This document shows positions 19,748 through 28,066 of a stretch of 64,000 bases of DNA, one piece after another (within the stretch, counting starts at the first letter, position 1; the number at the start of each line of letters is the position of its first letter). The translations under genes and the position numbers were made by a program. The stretch comes from Myxococcales bacterium (GTDB taxonomy: Bacteria; Myxococcota_A; Polyangia; Haliangiales; Haliangiaceae), in assembly GCA_016794525.1 (NCBI GenBank), contig JAEUJY010000095.1:1-64000 (forward strand). The letters are read 5' to 3'. The notes beneath the pieces are model-generated. The model was not told where the DNA came from, did no database searches, and saw only the letters and a list, made by a program, of their open reading frames with translations.

Positions 19748-19975
19748 ATGGCTCGCAGCGTCCCGCAGATCCTCGGCCTGCTCGGCACCAAGGACCCGGC
19801 CACGGTGCTGGTGTACCCGCTCGCGCTCGGCGCCAGCGCGATGACCGTCGAGCGCGTCGCCGCGTGGACCGGCGTGTGGGGCGCCGACTTCGGTCGGCTC
19901 ACCGCCGCGGTCAGCACCGACGAGAAGGCCGCGCTGGTGGCGGCCGGCGCGCGCGAGCAGCCGACGCGCGACTGA
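19748..19975 (+). CDS. small hypothetical protein ending the DUF1501 operon
   Basis: About 75 residues, MARSVPQILGLLGTKDPATV..., then an amphipathic region and a charged tail. An alternative start, ATG 19718, overlaps the previous stop (TGATG) and would add ten residues, suggesting translational coupling. No family is recognised. Its position as the last gene of the secreted DUF1501/DUF1549 operon is the only functional hint. Confidence 0.5.
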   Translation: MARSVPQILGLLGTKDPATVLVYPLALGASAMTVERVAAWTGVWGADFGRLTAAVSTDEKAALVAAGAREQPTRD

Positions 19976-19997
19976 CCCGTGCGCCGCGCCGGCACGC

Positions 19998-20678
19998 TCA
20001 GCGCTTCGGACAGGCGATGTCCTCCGGCGGCGGCGGGTTGCACTTCACGTCGGGGGCGCAGTCGTCCTTGACCTGCGTGACGCAGCGCCCGGGGCTGACC
20101 TGGCGGATCGCGACGACGTCGTCCGGCGGGCACTCGATCTTGATCGGCGCCGGCGGGTTGCACGGCGGGACCGGCTGACCCGGGGGGACGTGGGCGTCGC
20201 CGCAGACGTCCTCGAACGCGGCGCAGCCCTTGGGCGAGCGCTGGACCTGCCAGCGGAGCTGTGCGACCGCGACCGCGGTGCCCGCGTCGACGGCGGCAGC
20301 CGCGACCCCGGCGTCGATCGCGGACGGCGGCGGTGGCGGCGGCAGCTCGACCGGACAGGTCACCAGGCGGTTGCCACCGGCGACGACGCAGCGCCCCGGC
20401 TTCATCTGGACGACCTCGATGCTGCCCTCGGCCAGGTCGCCGCAGGCGATCGCCATCGGCGGCGGCGGGTTGCAGGTGGCGACGTCGGGCGGCGGGCACT
20501 CGACGTGAGGCATGGCGGTGCAGCGATCGCCCTGGCGCGACAGCGTCCAGCGCGGCCGATCGTCCTTGGGCGTCGGCCGCGGCTCGGGCTTGGGGTCGGG
20601 CGCCTTGCTGCTGCCGCAGGCGCTGGCGACGACCATCACCAGCGGCGCGGCGAACTGGGTGCGACGGGCACGAGCCAT
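19998..20678 (-). CDS. Pro/Cys-rich lipoprotein with internal duplication (226 aa)
   Basis: ATG 20678 starts a short basic segment and a hydrophobic stretch ending VVASACGSSKAP, a lipobox. The body contains two homologous units of about 85 residues, each with W..(S/Q)R....C....(E/D)..C.PP, a CNPPPP or CNPPAP turn, and a PGRCV motif followed by CP or DC. A Pro run and an Asp-Ala linker separate the units. This looks like a duplicated small extracytoplasmic domain stabilised by disulfides. I do not recognise the family. Confidence 0.78.
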   Translation of the reverse strand: MARARRTQFAAPLVMVVASACGSSKAPDPKPEPRPTPKDDRPRWTLSRQGDRCTAMPHVECPPPDVATCNPPPPMAIACGDLAEGSIEVVQMKPGRCVVAGGNRLVTCPVELPPPPPPSAIDAGVAAAAVDAGTAVAVAQLRWQVQRSPKGCAAFEDVCGDAHVPPGQPVPPCNPPAPIKIECPPDDVVAIRQVSPGRCVTQVKDDCAPDVKCNPPPPEDIACPKR

Positions 20679-20684
20679 GGCCCG

Positions 20685-20690
20685 ACGGTA
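20685..20690 (-). promoter_or_regulatory. -10-like TACCGT, leaderless duplicated lipoprotein
   Basis: TACCGT on the reverse strand ends 6 nt before ATG 20678. Confidence 0.45.
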
Positions 20691-20724
20691 CTACGGCCGC
20701 GGTGCCGCGCGGGTGCTCGGCTCC

Positions 20725-20730
20725 TATACT
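20725..20730 (+). promoter_or_regulatory. -10-like TATACT, leaderless NTF2-like lipoprotein
   Basis: TATACT ends 6 nt before ATG 20737, so the transcript should start at the initiation codon. It is divergent from the TACCGT at 20685-20690. Confidence 0.55.
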
Positions 20731-20736
20731 CCGCGC

Positions 20737-21207
20737 ATGCTCCCTGACACGTGGCGGTGCGCCGCGCTGCTCGCGCTCCTGATCGGCTGCGCTCGCGCCC
20801 CGACGCCAACGCCGGCGGTGCCGGTCGTCGACCCGGCCACCTCCGCGATCACCGCGGTGCGCGCGCGGTTCCAGGCCGCGATCGAGGCGCGCGACGAGGC
20901 CGCGATGCGAGCCCTCATGATCGCCGGCGACGTGCCCTTCCGGGCCCGGCGGGCCGACACGGGGGCGCTGTTCGCGTCGACCGCGGCGGCGTTCGCGCAC
21001 GACGTCGGCGCCGCGACCACGGCGTGGCGCGAGGAGTTCGATCACGAGGTCATCACGGTGCGCGACGGCCTGGCGGTGCTCGATGCGGACTACCGCTTCG
21101 TCGAGGACGGTCGCGTCACCAACCACGGGCGCGAGATCTGGACCTTGCTGGACACCCCCGACGGCTGGAAGATCACGTCGGTGACCTGGTCGGTCATCGT
21201 CGACTGA
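20737..21207 (+). CDS. NTF2/SnoaL-like lipoprotein (156 aa)
   Basis: MLPDTWRCAALLALLIGCARAP is a lipoprotein signal with lipobox LIGC. The remaining 130 residues have the pattern of the SnoaL/DUF4440 cone fold: ITAVRARFQAAIEARDEAAMRAL, then alternating strands ending HGREIWTLLDTPDGWKITSVTWS. The fold supports ligand binding or simple lyase activity; no catalytic set can be named. Convergent with the HupE-like gene. Confidence 0.78.
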   Translation: MLPDTWRCAALLALLIGCARAPTPTPAVPVVDPATSAITAVRARFQAAIEARDEAAMRALMIAGDVPFRARRADTGALFASTAAAFAHDVGAATTAWREEFDHEVITVRDGLAVLDADYRFVEDGRVTNHGREIWTLLDTPDGWKITSVTWSVIVD

Positions 21208-21234
21208 CCGGCGTCGCGCGCGGTCCCGCCGCCG

Positions 21235-22353
21235 CTACAGCCCGAGCAGCCGGACGGCGAACACGCGCTCGATCAGCCACACCAGACCGAGCGCGCCGAG
21301 CACCGCGGCGAACGCCGGCAGCGCGTAGCGGCGGTAGGCGGCGGCGCCGATCGCGCGGGCCAGGAGCCACGTCGTCGGCAGCGCGACGATCACGATCGTC
21401 AGCTGGGCCAGCTCGACGCCGACGTTGAAGCACAGGAGCGGCACGATCACGTCGCCCGGCGGCAGGAGCGGCGTGAGCATGCGGGCGAAGCCGAGGCCGT
21501 GCATCAGGCCGAAGCCGAACGCCACCGCCCAGCCACCGCGCGCGCCGGGGCGGATCGCCGCGGCGGCGGCGGTCCAGACGATCGACGCGGCGATCGCGCA
21601 CTCGACCAGCCGCGCCGGCAGCGACACCCAGCCCAGCGCCGCGGCGATCAGCGTCAGCGAGTGGGCCAGCGTGAACGCCGACACCAGCACCGCGGTGGCG
21701 CGCAGCGACGGCACCAGCGCGCGCCGCTGCCAGCCGCCGCCGACGCCGACGATCACCACCGCGATCAAGAGCGCCAGCACGAACGCGACGTGATCCAGGC
21801 CGGTCGCGACGTGGTGGACGCCGGCGCGGATGAACGCCAGCGCGCCCGACGGCGGCGGCTCGGCCAGGTCCCAGACGAAGCGGTTCGCGTCGACCACCAG
21901 GATCGTGTCGGCCGGCTCCTGGCCGGGGACGATCACCCGCAGCGCCGCGTCGTGGCCGGGGTCGATGTCGAAGAACAGGTCGTAGGTGATCGCCAGCGTG
22001 GCCAGCGGGCGCGCGCAGGTGGCGCGCCAGGTGATCAGCGCGTCGCTGCCGTCGGCGTGGGCGGTGGCGGGCCCGGCGGTGCACGGGCCGGCGTCGCTGG
22101 CGATCGCGATCCGCGCCGTGACGTAGCCGGCGATCGTCCGCCAGGTCGCCGCGTCGAGCTCGGCCACCCGGATCGGCGTCGTCGGATCGCGGCCGGCCGG
22201 CTCGGCGAGGTCGGCCGCGGCGACGCGGATCTGGTAGTCGACCGCGGCGCCGTCGACGGTGGCGGTGGAGTAGGTGACCGACGCCTGGTGCGCGGCGGCG
22301 GGGGCGGCCAGCGCCGCCAGCACCACCAGCGCGGCCAGCGCGGCGCGCCTCAC
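21235..22353 (-). CDS. HupE/UreJ-like membrane protein (copy 1, 372 aa)
   Basis: GTG 22353 overlaps the stop of hsp33 (GTGA). A cleavable signal ends AAPAAAHQ. The first half is an extracytoplasmic beta domain, and the second half has about six to seven membrane helices with the HupE_UreJ_2 signature FIRAGVHHVATGLDHVAFVLALL, plus FTLAHSLTL and GFGLMHGLGFA. The His-rich helices suggest metal (Ni or Co) or small-solute handling, but the family's substrate in Myxococcota is not established. A second copy lies at 38230-39408. Confidence 0.85.
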   Translation of the reverse strand: MRRAALAALVVLAALAAPAAAHQASVTYSTATVDGAAVDYQIRVAAADLAEPAGRDPTTPIRVAELDAATWRTIAGYVTARIAIASDAGPCTAGPATAHADGSDALITWRATCARPLATLAITYDLFFDIDPGHDAALRVIVPGQEPADTILVVDANRFVWDLAEPPPSGALAFIRAGVHHVATGLDHVAFVLALLIAVVIVGVGGGWQRRALVPSLRATAVLVSAFTLAHSLTLIAAALGWVSLPARLVECAIAASIVWTAAAAAIRPGARGGWAVAFGFGLMHGLGFARMLTPLLPPGDVIVPLLCFNVGVELAQLTIVIVALPTTWLLARAIGAAAYRRYALPAFAAVLGALGLVWLIERVFAVRLLGL

Positions 22354-23204
22354 GCGCGAGCGGCCTGATCGCGGAAGCCGCGCAGCGCGTCGGGCGTGAT
22401 CCGGTACTGCCGGCCGCAGGCGTCGCAGCGCACCTCGAGCGGATCGCCGCTCAGCATCGACTCGACCTCGCCGTCGGGCAGCGTCAGGATGCTGGTCATC
22501 ACCCGCACCTCGCTGCAGGTGCAGCCGAAGCGCAGCTCCGACGACGCGAGATCGGCGTACTCGAAGCCGGCGAACACCGCCTTGGCGAGCTCGGGCGCGG
22601 TCTTGCCGCGACCCTCGAGCAGGATGCCGATCGGCTCGAGCCCGCCGAGGTGGTCGGTCATCGCGTCGATGACCTCGCGGGTGGCCTCGGGCAGCAGCTG
22701 CACGACGTAGCCGCCGACCGCGCGCACGCCGCCGGGGCCGGGCAGCGCGCCCAGCGCCACCATCGCGACGATCTGCTCCGACTGCTTGAAGTAGCGCATC
22801 AGCGCCGTGGCCATGTCGTCGCCGTCGGGCACCGCGACCGTGCCCTGGTGCAGCGAGCCGTTGAGCAGCGTGTAGTTGACCTGTAGCCGGTGGTCGCCGG
22901 CGGTGAGCACCGCGGTCGCCTCGCCGGGGTTGACCAGGCCGCGGGACAGCCCCTCGGGCAGCGAGTCCGCCACCAGCGAGCCGCCGCGGGCGTCGCGCCA
23001 CACCAGCTGGACCCGGCGCGACGGCTGGGTGGTCTCGCGCACCAGCACCGCCGCCGCCAGCAGCTCGGCCAGCCGCAGCCCCAGGTCGTCGCCGGCCGTC
23101 TGGGCGCCCAGGGCGCTGCGAGCAGTGTCGGTGACGACGGCCGCGATCAAGCGGAACGCGCCATCCATGGTCATCGCGCGGACGACGCGGTCGGGCTCGG
23201 ACAT
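22350..23204 (-). CDS. hslO: redox-regulated holdase chaperone Hsp33
   Basis: Cytosolic chaperone activated by oxidation; it binds unfolding proteins during oxidative stress. The 284-residue frame has the Hsp33 core (DDMATALMRYFKQSEQI..MVALG, GGYVVQLLPEA) and a C-terminal zinc redox switch with C228-x-C230 and C260-x-x-C263, the CXC and CXXC spacing typical of the family. ATG 23204 is preceded at 7 nt by TATCCT. A ten-copy palindrome array begins 82 bp upstream, so it may influence this gene. The downstream HupE-like gene overlaps its stop. Confidence 0.93.
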   Translation of the reverse strand: MSEPDRVVRAMTMDGAFRLIAAVVTDTARSALGAQTAGDDLGLRLAELLAAAVLVRETTQPSRRVQLVWRDARGGSLVADSLPEGLSRGLVNPGEATAVLTAGDHRLQVNYTLLNGSLHQGTVAVPDGDDMATALMRYFKQSEQIVAMVALGALPGPGGVRAVGGYVVQLLPEATREVIDAMTDHLGGLEPIGILLEGRGKTAPELAKAVFAGFEYADLASSELRFGCTCSEVRVMTSILTLPDGEVESMLSGDPLEVRCDACGRQYRITPDALRGFRDQAARA

Positions 23205-23211
23205 GGGGCGG

Positions 23212-23217
23212 AGGATA
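23212..23217 (-). promoter_or_regulatory. -10-like TATCCT, leaderless hsp33
   Basis: TATCCT on the reverse strand ends 7 nt before ATG 23204. The first palindrome of the array lies 69 bp further upstream. Confidence 0.5.
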
Positions 23218-23285
23218 TGCGGCGCCCGCGCGATGGCAACCCGGCGAGCGCCTGAACACCGCCGCCGTGCAGTCACGGCGGTGCC

Positions 23286-23622
23286 TCCCACGTGGGACGC
23301 GGGGCCGGGGGCGCGGCGATCTCCCACGTGGGACGCGGGCCGCGGCGCGCGGCGATCTCCCACGTGGGATGCGGGCCGGGGCGCGCGGCTCCCACGTGGG
23401 ACGCGGGCCGGGCCGCGCGCGGCGATCTCCCACGTGGGATGCGGGCCGGGGCGTGCGACGCTCTCCCACGTGGGATGCGGGCCGGGCGCGCGGCGCTCTC
23501 CCACGTGGGAGGTGGGCTAGGGGCGGCGCGACGATCTCCCACGTGGGAGGCGGGCCGGGGGGCGCACGGCGATCTCCCACGTGGGACGCGGGCCGGGACG
23601 CGCGGCGATCTCCCACGTGGGA
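23286..23622. repeat. ten-copy array of the palindrome TCCCACGTGGGA
   Basis: The perfect 12-bp palindrome TCCCACGTGGGA occurs at 23286, 23322, 23358, 23390, 23428, 23464, 23499, 23537, 23575 and 23611 (first bases), always preceded by C. Spacings are 36, 36, 32, 38, 36, 35, 38, 38 and 36 bp. Copies 7, 8 and 10 extend to a 14-bp palindrome ending GGGAG; the others end GGGAC or GGGAT. Between copies is a loosely conserved GC-rich spacer (GCGGGCCGGGGCGCG, then CGGCGATC). The array fills most of the 473-bp gap 23205-23677, the only gene-free stretch above 300 bp. It looks like a multi-site protein-binding array. Confidence 0.95.
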
Positions 23623-23677
23623 GCGTGGGCCCGGTCCTGGACGCTGCGCGCGCGGGAGCGTCGAGGTCGCTACGGCC

Positions 23678-24880
23678 TCAGCGCGCATTGAACGCGGCGT
23701 AGCCGTCGAGCAAGCCGGCGGACAGGGCGGCGCCGATGCGCGCGTCGCCGCTCTCGGAGGGGTGCGTGAAGTCGTTGGTCAGCCAGCCGGCGCGGCGCCA
23801 CTGCCGCGAGGAGCCGGCGCCGCCCATCCAGGCGTAGGCGTCCCAGAAGCCGCAGCCGACGGCGGCAGCGGCGGCGCGGTTGGCCTCGACCATGCCGGGG
23901 ATCGACGCGCGCGGCGGGCTGCCCGTCTTGTCCCACTCGAGCTGGTCGAGCGGCGAGATCAGCAGGCAGGCGGCGTTGGGGTTGGCCTTCTTCACCGGCG
24001 CGACGAGGTCGGCGAGCACGCTGTGGTAGTTGGCCAGGTCGGAGCCCGCCAGCCAGCCGGCCTCGTTGGCGCCGATCATCACGATGAACAGATCGGGCGC
24101 GCGGTGCGCGGCCTGGCCCTGGAAGTGATCGCGGCGGTTCTTGGCCCAGCCCTTGGCGGTGGCGTTGACCACGCCGAGGTTGTCGACCACCACGCCGCGC
24201 GCCGCCTCGAGCACGACGCCGAACAGCCGGACCTTGCCGCTGGCCCGCAGGTCGAGCCGCCCGAGCGTGCCGCTGACCGGGACCGTCGCGAACGCGGCCT
24301 TCTTGGCGGGCCCGGACGTGTCGATCGTCGCCGCCGCGGCGCCGTCGACGGTGGCGGTGAAGCTGCCGCCGCCGGGCTGCGCGAGGTAGTAGACCTCGGC
24401 GGTGGTGACCACCGGGCTCTTCGGCGAGAACCGCGCGTTGGCCCCGCCCTGGCTCTCGACCGAGCCGCCGCCGTAGCCGAGGAGGCGGTCGGCCGGGAAC
24501 GGCGTCGAGACGCCCCACAGCTTCCACGACGCGCTGGCGGACCGCTTGGCGGTGCGCACGCGGCAGTACTTGTGCGGCGGCACGACGTGGAGGAAGCCCG
24601 GGCCGCCATCGCCGAACCGCGGCACCAGCGCGTCGCGCAGGTGCTGGGCCAGCTTGTCGTCGGCCGACAGCGAGTCGCCGAGGTACGTGATGCGCACCGC
24701 GTGGGCGGCGGTGCCGGCCTCGGTCGCGGCCAGCGCCTGGTAGAAGCCGTCGAGCGCGCGGGTGCACTTCGGCCCGCTGCCGCGCACGCACGGATCGACG
24801 AACTGCGCCGGCGGCGGACGATCGGCGGCCGCGGTCGCCGCGGTGGCCAGGCACAAGACGAGCGAGAGCGCCGCGCGCAT
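23678..24880 (-). CDS. secreted SGNH/GDSL hydrolase (400 aa)
   Basis: A Sec signal ([19 protein letters not shown]) precedes an SGNH fold: block [11 protein letters not shown] with nucleophile S70, a block III-like [13 protein letters not shown], and block [10 protein letters not shown] with the catalytic Asp/His pair. Between them (about 130-230) lies an inserted beta-sandwich ([22 protein letters not shown]...), as in peptidoglycan or polysaccharide O-acetylesterases. It probably removes acyl groups from cell-wall or exopolysaccharide polymers in the periplasm. Start supported by TAGCAT 8 nt upstream. Confidence 0.87.
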   Translation of the reverse strand: MRAALSLVLCLATAATAAADRPPPAQFVDPCVRGSGPKCTRALDGFYQALAATEAGTAAHAVRITYLGDSLSADDKLAQHLRDALVPRFGDGGPGFLHVVPPHKYCRVRTAKRSASASWKLWGVSTPFPADRLLGYGGGSVESQGGANARFSPKSPVVTTAEVYYLAQPGGGSFTATVDGAAAATIDTSGPAKKAAFATVPVSGTLGRLDLRASGKVRLFGVVLEAARGVVVDNLGVVNATAKGWAKNRRDHFQGQAAHRAPDLFIVMIGANEAGWLAGSDLANYHSVLADLVAPVKKANPNAACLLISPLDQLEWDKTGSPPRASIPGMVEANRAAAAAVGCGFWDAYAWMGGAGSSRQWRRAGWLTNDFTHPSESGDARIGAALSAGLLDGYAAFNAR

Positions 24881-24888
24881 GGCCGTCG

Positions 24889-24894
24889 ATGCTA
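24889..24894 (-). promoter_or_regulatory. -10-like TAGCAT, SGNH hydrolase gene
   Basis: TAGCAT on the reverse strand ends 8 nt before ATG 24880. Confidence 0.45.
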
Positions 24895-24932
24895 CGCGCG
24901 CGCGGCCGACGGCGCCAGGTTTCGACCGCGGC

Positions 24933-25487
24933 TCACTGCCAGCGACAGCGGATCGTGCAGACCTCGCCGCCCTGCTTGCGGCAGGCGGTCATCGAGGTCT
25001 CGACCTGCTCGCCGCCCGACAGCTCGATCGACCGCTCGGCCCAGCCCCGCACCGAGTGGCAGTGCGTGCAGCTCGGCTCCGGGAAGTCGACGATGTCGAG
25101 GTCGATCGACTCGGGCGACTCGTGGACCTCGAGCCGGCCGCCATCGTAGTGCAGGTGCCACAGCCGGGCGGCCCGCGCCATCACCCAGCGCACCGTCCCG
25201 ACCCGGTAGAACAGCCGGTAAATCGTCGTCAGGTTGGCCTCGGCCCCGTAGCGCCCCAGCGCGTGGATCAGGGCGCCGTCGCCCTTGCCGAACAGCCGGT
25301 CGAGGGCCTCCGACAGCTCGGCCAGCATCGCCACCGGGTACCAGCGGGCGACCGCTGGTCCGGTTCGGACCACCTCGGCCAGCGCCGGGCTCACCTGCGC
25401 GCACACCCGGTCGATCCCGGCCTGGCCGTGGTTGAGCCGGACCCAGGTCACCCGAGACGCGAGCGCGCTTCCCTTCACGTTCGCCAC
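24933..25487 (-). CDS. V4R-like cytosolic protein with a CTHCH motif (184 aa)
   Basis: Start GTG 25487 is chosen because TATACT lies exactly 6 nt upstream; GTG 25478 is the alternative. The N-terminal half is helical ([21 protein letters not shown]..., [19 protein letters not shown]). The C-terminal half resembles V4R/haem-NO-binding-type small-ligand domains ([15 protein letters not shown], ending [11 protein letters not shown]). [11 protein letters not shown] holds a CxxCH motif, yet no export signal is present, so haem c attachment is unlikely. Many Myxococcota carry this architecture as orphan regulators. It is divergent from the carboxylase gene. Confidence 0.7.
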   Translation of the reverse strand: MANVKGSALASRVTWVRLNHGQAGIDRVCAQVSPALAEVVRTGPAVARWYPVAMLAELSEALDRLFGKGDGALIHALGRYGAEANLTTIYRLFYRVGTVRWVMARAARLWHLHYDGGRLEVHESPESIDLDIVDFPEPSCTHCHSVRGWAERSIELSGGEQVETSMTACRKQGGEVCTIRCRWQ

Positions 25488-25492
25488 GTATC

Positions 25493-25499
25493 TAGTATA
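25493..25499. promoter_or_regulatory. overlapping divergent -10 boxes
   Basis: On the plus strand TAGTAT (25493-25498) lies upstream of the carboxylase gene; on the minus strand TATACT (25499-25494) ends 6 nt before GTG 25487. The two share five bases inside an imperfect palindrome (GTAT-5 nt-ATAC), so polymerase binding in one direction should exclude the other. Confidence 0.45.
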
Positions 25500-25541
25500 C
25501 GCCCGCCGCGCGGCCCTTCGCGCCCGCGCCAAAGGAATCCC

Positions 25542-27095
<1,554 letters not shown>

Positions 27096-27132
27096 ACGGG
27101 CCGCGGCGAGCGTCCTGGCGAGGCGGCGCTCA

Positions 27133-27153
27133 ATGGTGTATACATGACACCAT
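27133..27153 (+). promoter_or_regulatory. operator-like palindrome over the sir2 start
   Basis: ATGGTGT and ACACCAT form perfect 7-bp arms around a 7-nt spacer, ending inside the start codon. The perfect octamer TGTATACA (27137-27144) lies within it, and TATACA there could be the -10 box (gap 7 nt). A repressor bound here would block initiation. The regulator is unknown. Confidence 0.4.
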
Positions 27154-27964
27154 GAAGGCGGCGCTGGACGATCTCGTCGACGACGTGGCCGCGCAGGCGG
27201 CGGGGCTGGTGCTGGTGGTGACCGGCGCCGGCGTGAGCCTGGCGTCGGGCATCCCGACGTTCCGCGGCAGCGACCCGGGCGCGGTGTGGGCCACCGACGT
27301 CACCGAGCTGGGGACGAACCGCTACTTCCAGGACGACCCGGCCGGATCGTGGGCCTGGTACCTGGCGCGGTTCGGGCGGCTCGCCGACGTCGCGCCCAAC
27401 GCCGCGCACCACGCGCTGGCGGCGCTCGAGCGGTGGCAGCGCGGCCGCGGTGGCGACTTCCTGCTGGTGACCCAGAACGTCGATCGCCTGCACGCCGCCG
27501 CCGGCACCGAGGCGCTGGTCGAGGTGCACGGCCGCGCCGATCGCGTGCGCTGCTCGCGGCAGACCTGCGCGCTGGGGGCGCCGCGCGGCTCGATCGCGCG
27601 CGCCGACGTGCCGATCGCGGCGTTCCTGGCCGCGCCGACCGACGCCAACGTGCCGCGCTGCCCGCAGTGCAACGCGCGCCTGCGCCAGCACGTGCTGTGG
27701 TTCGACGAGATGTACAGCGGCCACGCCGACTACGGCTGGCCCCGCGTCGAGCGCGCGGCGCGCGACGCGGCGCTGGTGATCTTCGTCGGCACGTCGTTCT
27801 CGGTCGGCGTCACCGACTTCGTGCTCACGCAGGCGGTGCGGCGCGCGCGCCCGGTCTACTCGATCGACCCGGGCGCGGTGGAACCCGACCCGGCGGTGCG
27901 CGTGGTCGCGGCGCCGGCCGAGCAGGCGCTGCCCGCGCTGGTGGCGGCGTTGGCCGCCCGCTAG
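27152..27964 (+). CDS. Sir2-family NAD-dependent protein deacylase
   Basis: A 270-residue sirtuin. NAD-binding GAGVSLASGIPTFRG at 25-39; TQNVDRLH at 107-114; catalytic H126 in EVHGRAD; structural zinc Cys at 134, 139, 170 and 173 (CSRQTC and CPQC); VLWFDEMY at 181-188; and a C-terminal Rossmann strand VIFVGTSFSVG. It removes acyl groups from lysines in the cytosol using NAD. Next to the acyl-CoA carboxylase gene, it might tune acyl-CoA enzymes, an inference from position. ATG 27144 is rejected because it is followed by a stop four codons on. Confidence 0.93.
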   Translation: MKAALDDLVDDVAAQAAGLVLVVTGAGVSLASGIPTFRGSDPGAVWATDVTELGTNRYFQDDPAGSWAWYLARFGRLADVAPNAAHHALAALERWQRGRGGDFLLVTQNVDRLHAAAGTEALVEVHGRADRVRCSRQTCALGAPRGSIARADVPIAAFLAAPTDANVPRCPQCNARLRQHVLWFDEMYSGHADYGWPRVERAARDAALVIFVGTSFSVGVTDFVLTQAVRRARPVYSIDPGAVEPDPAVRVVAAPAEQALPALVAALAAR

Positions 27965-28066
27965 GCCCGCCGCCGGCCTGGGCGCGCGCTTACAGATGCC
28001 GGCGGCACCGACCGATTTCGGTGACTTCGCGACGGGTTCGCGCGACTGTGGAGGGTGGGAGGCTCC

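Noticed and set aside
20512-20736. N-terminal extension of the NTF2-like lipoprotein
   Set aside because: It would place 75 residues before a clean signal peptide and overlap the divergent lipoprotein. TATACT 6 nt before ATG 20737 supports the shorter gene.
23286-23622. CRISPR array
   Set aside because: The repeats are 12-bp palindromes, and the 20-26 bp spacers are themselves similar to each other. There is no leader, and no cas gene is in the window.
23267-23702. Proteins made of repeated PTWE or SHVGDRRA units across the palindrome array
   Set aside because: Every frame across the array is open because the repeat lacks stops. No start signal is present, and the repeat units vary in length by non-multiples of three, breaking any protein repeat.
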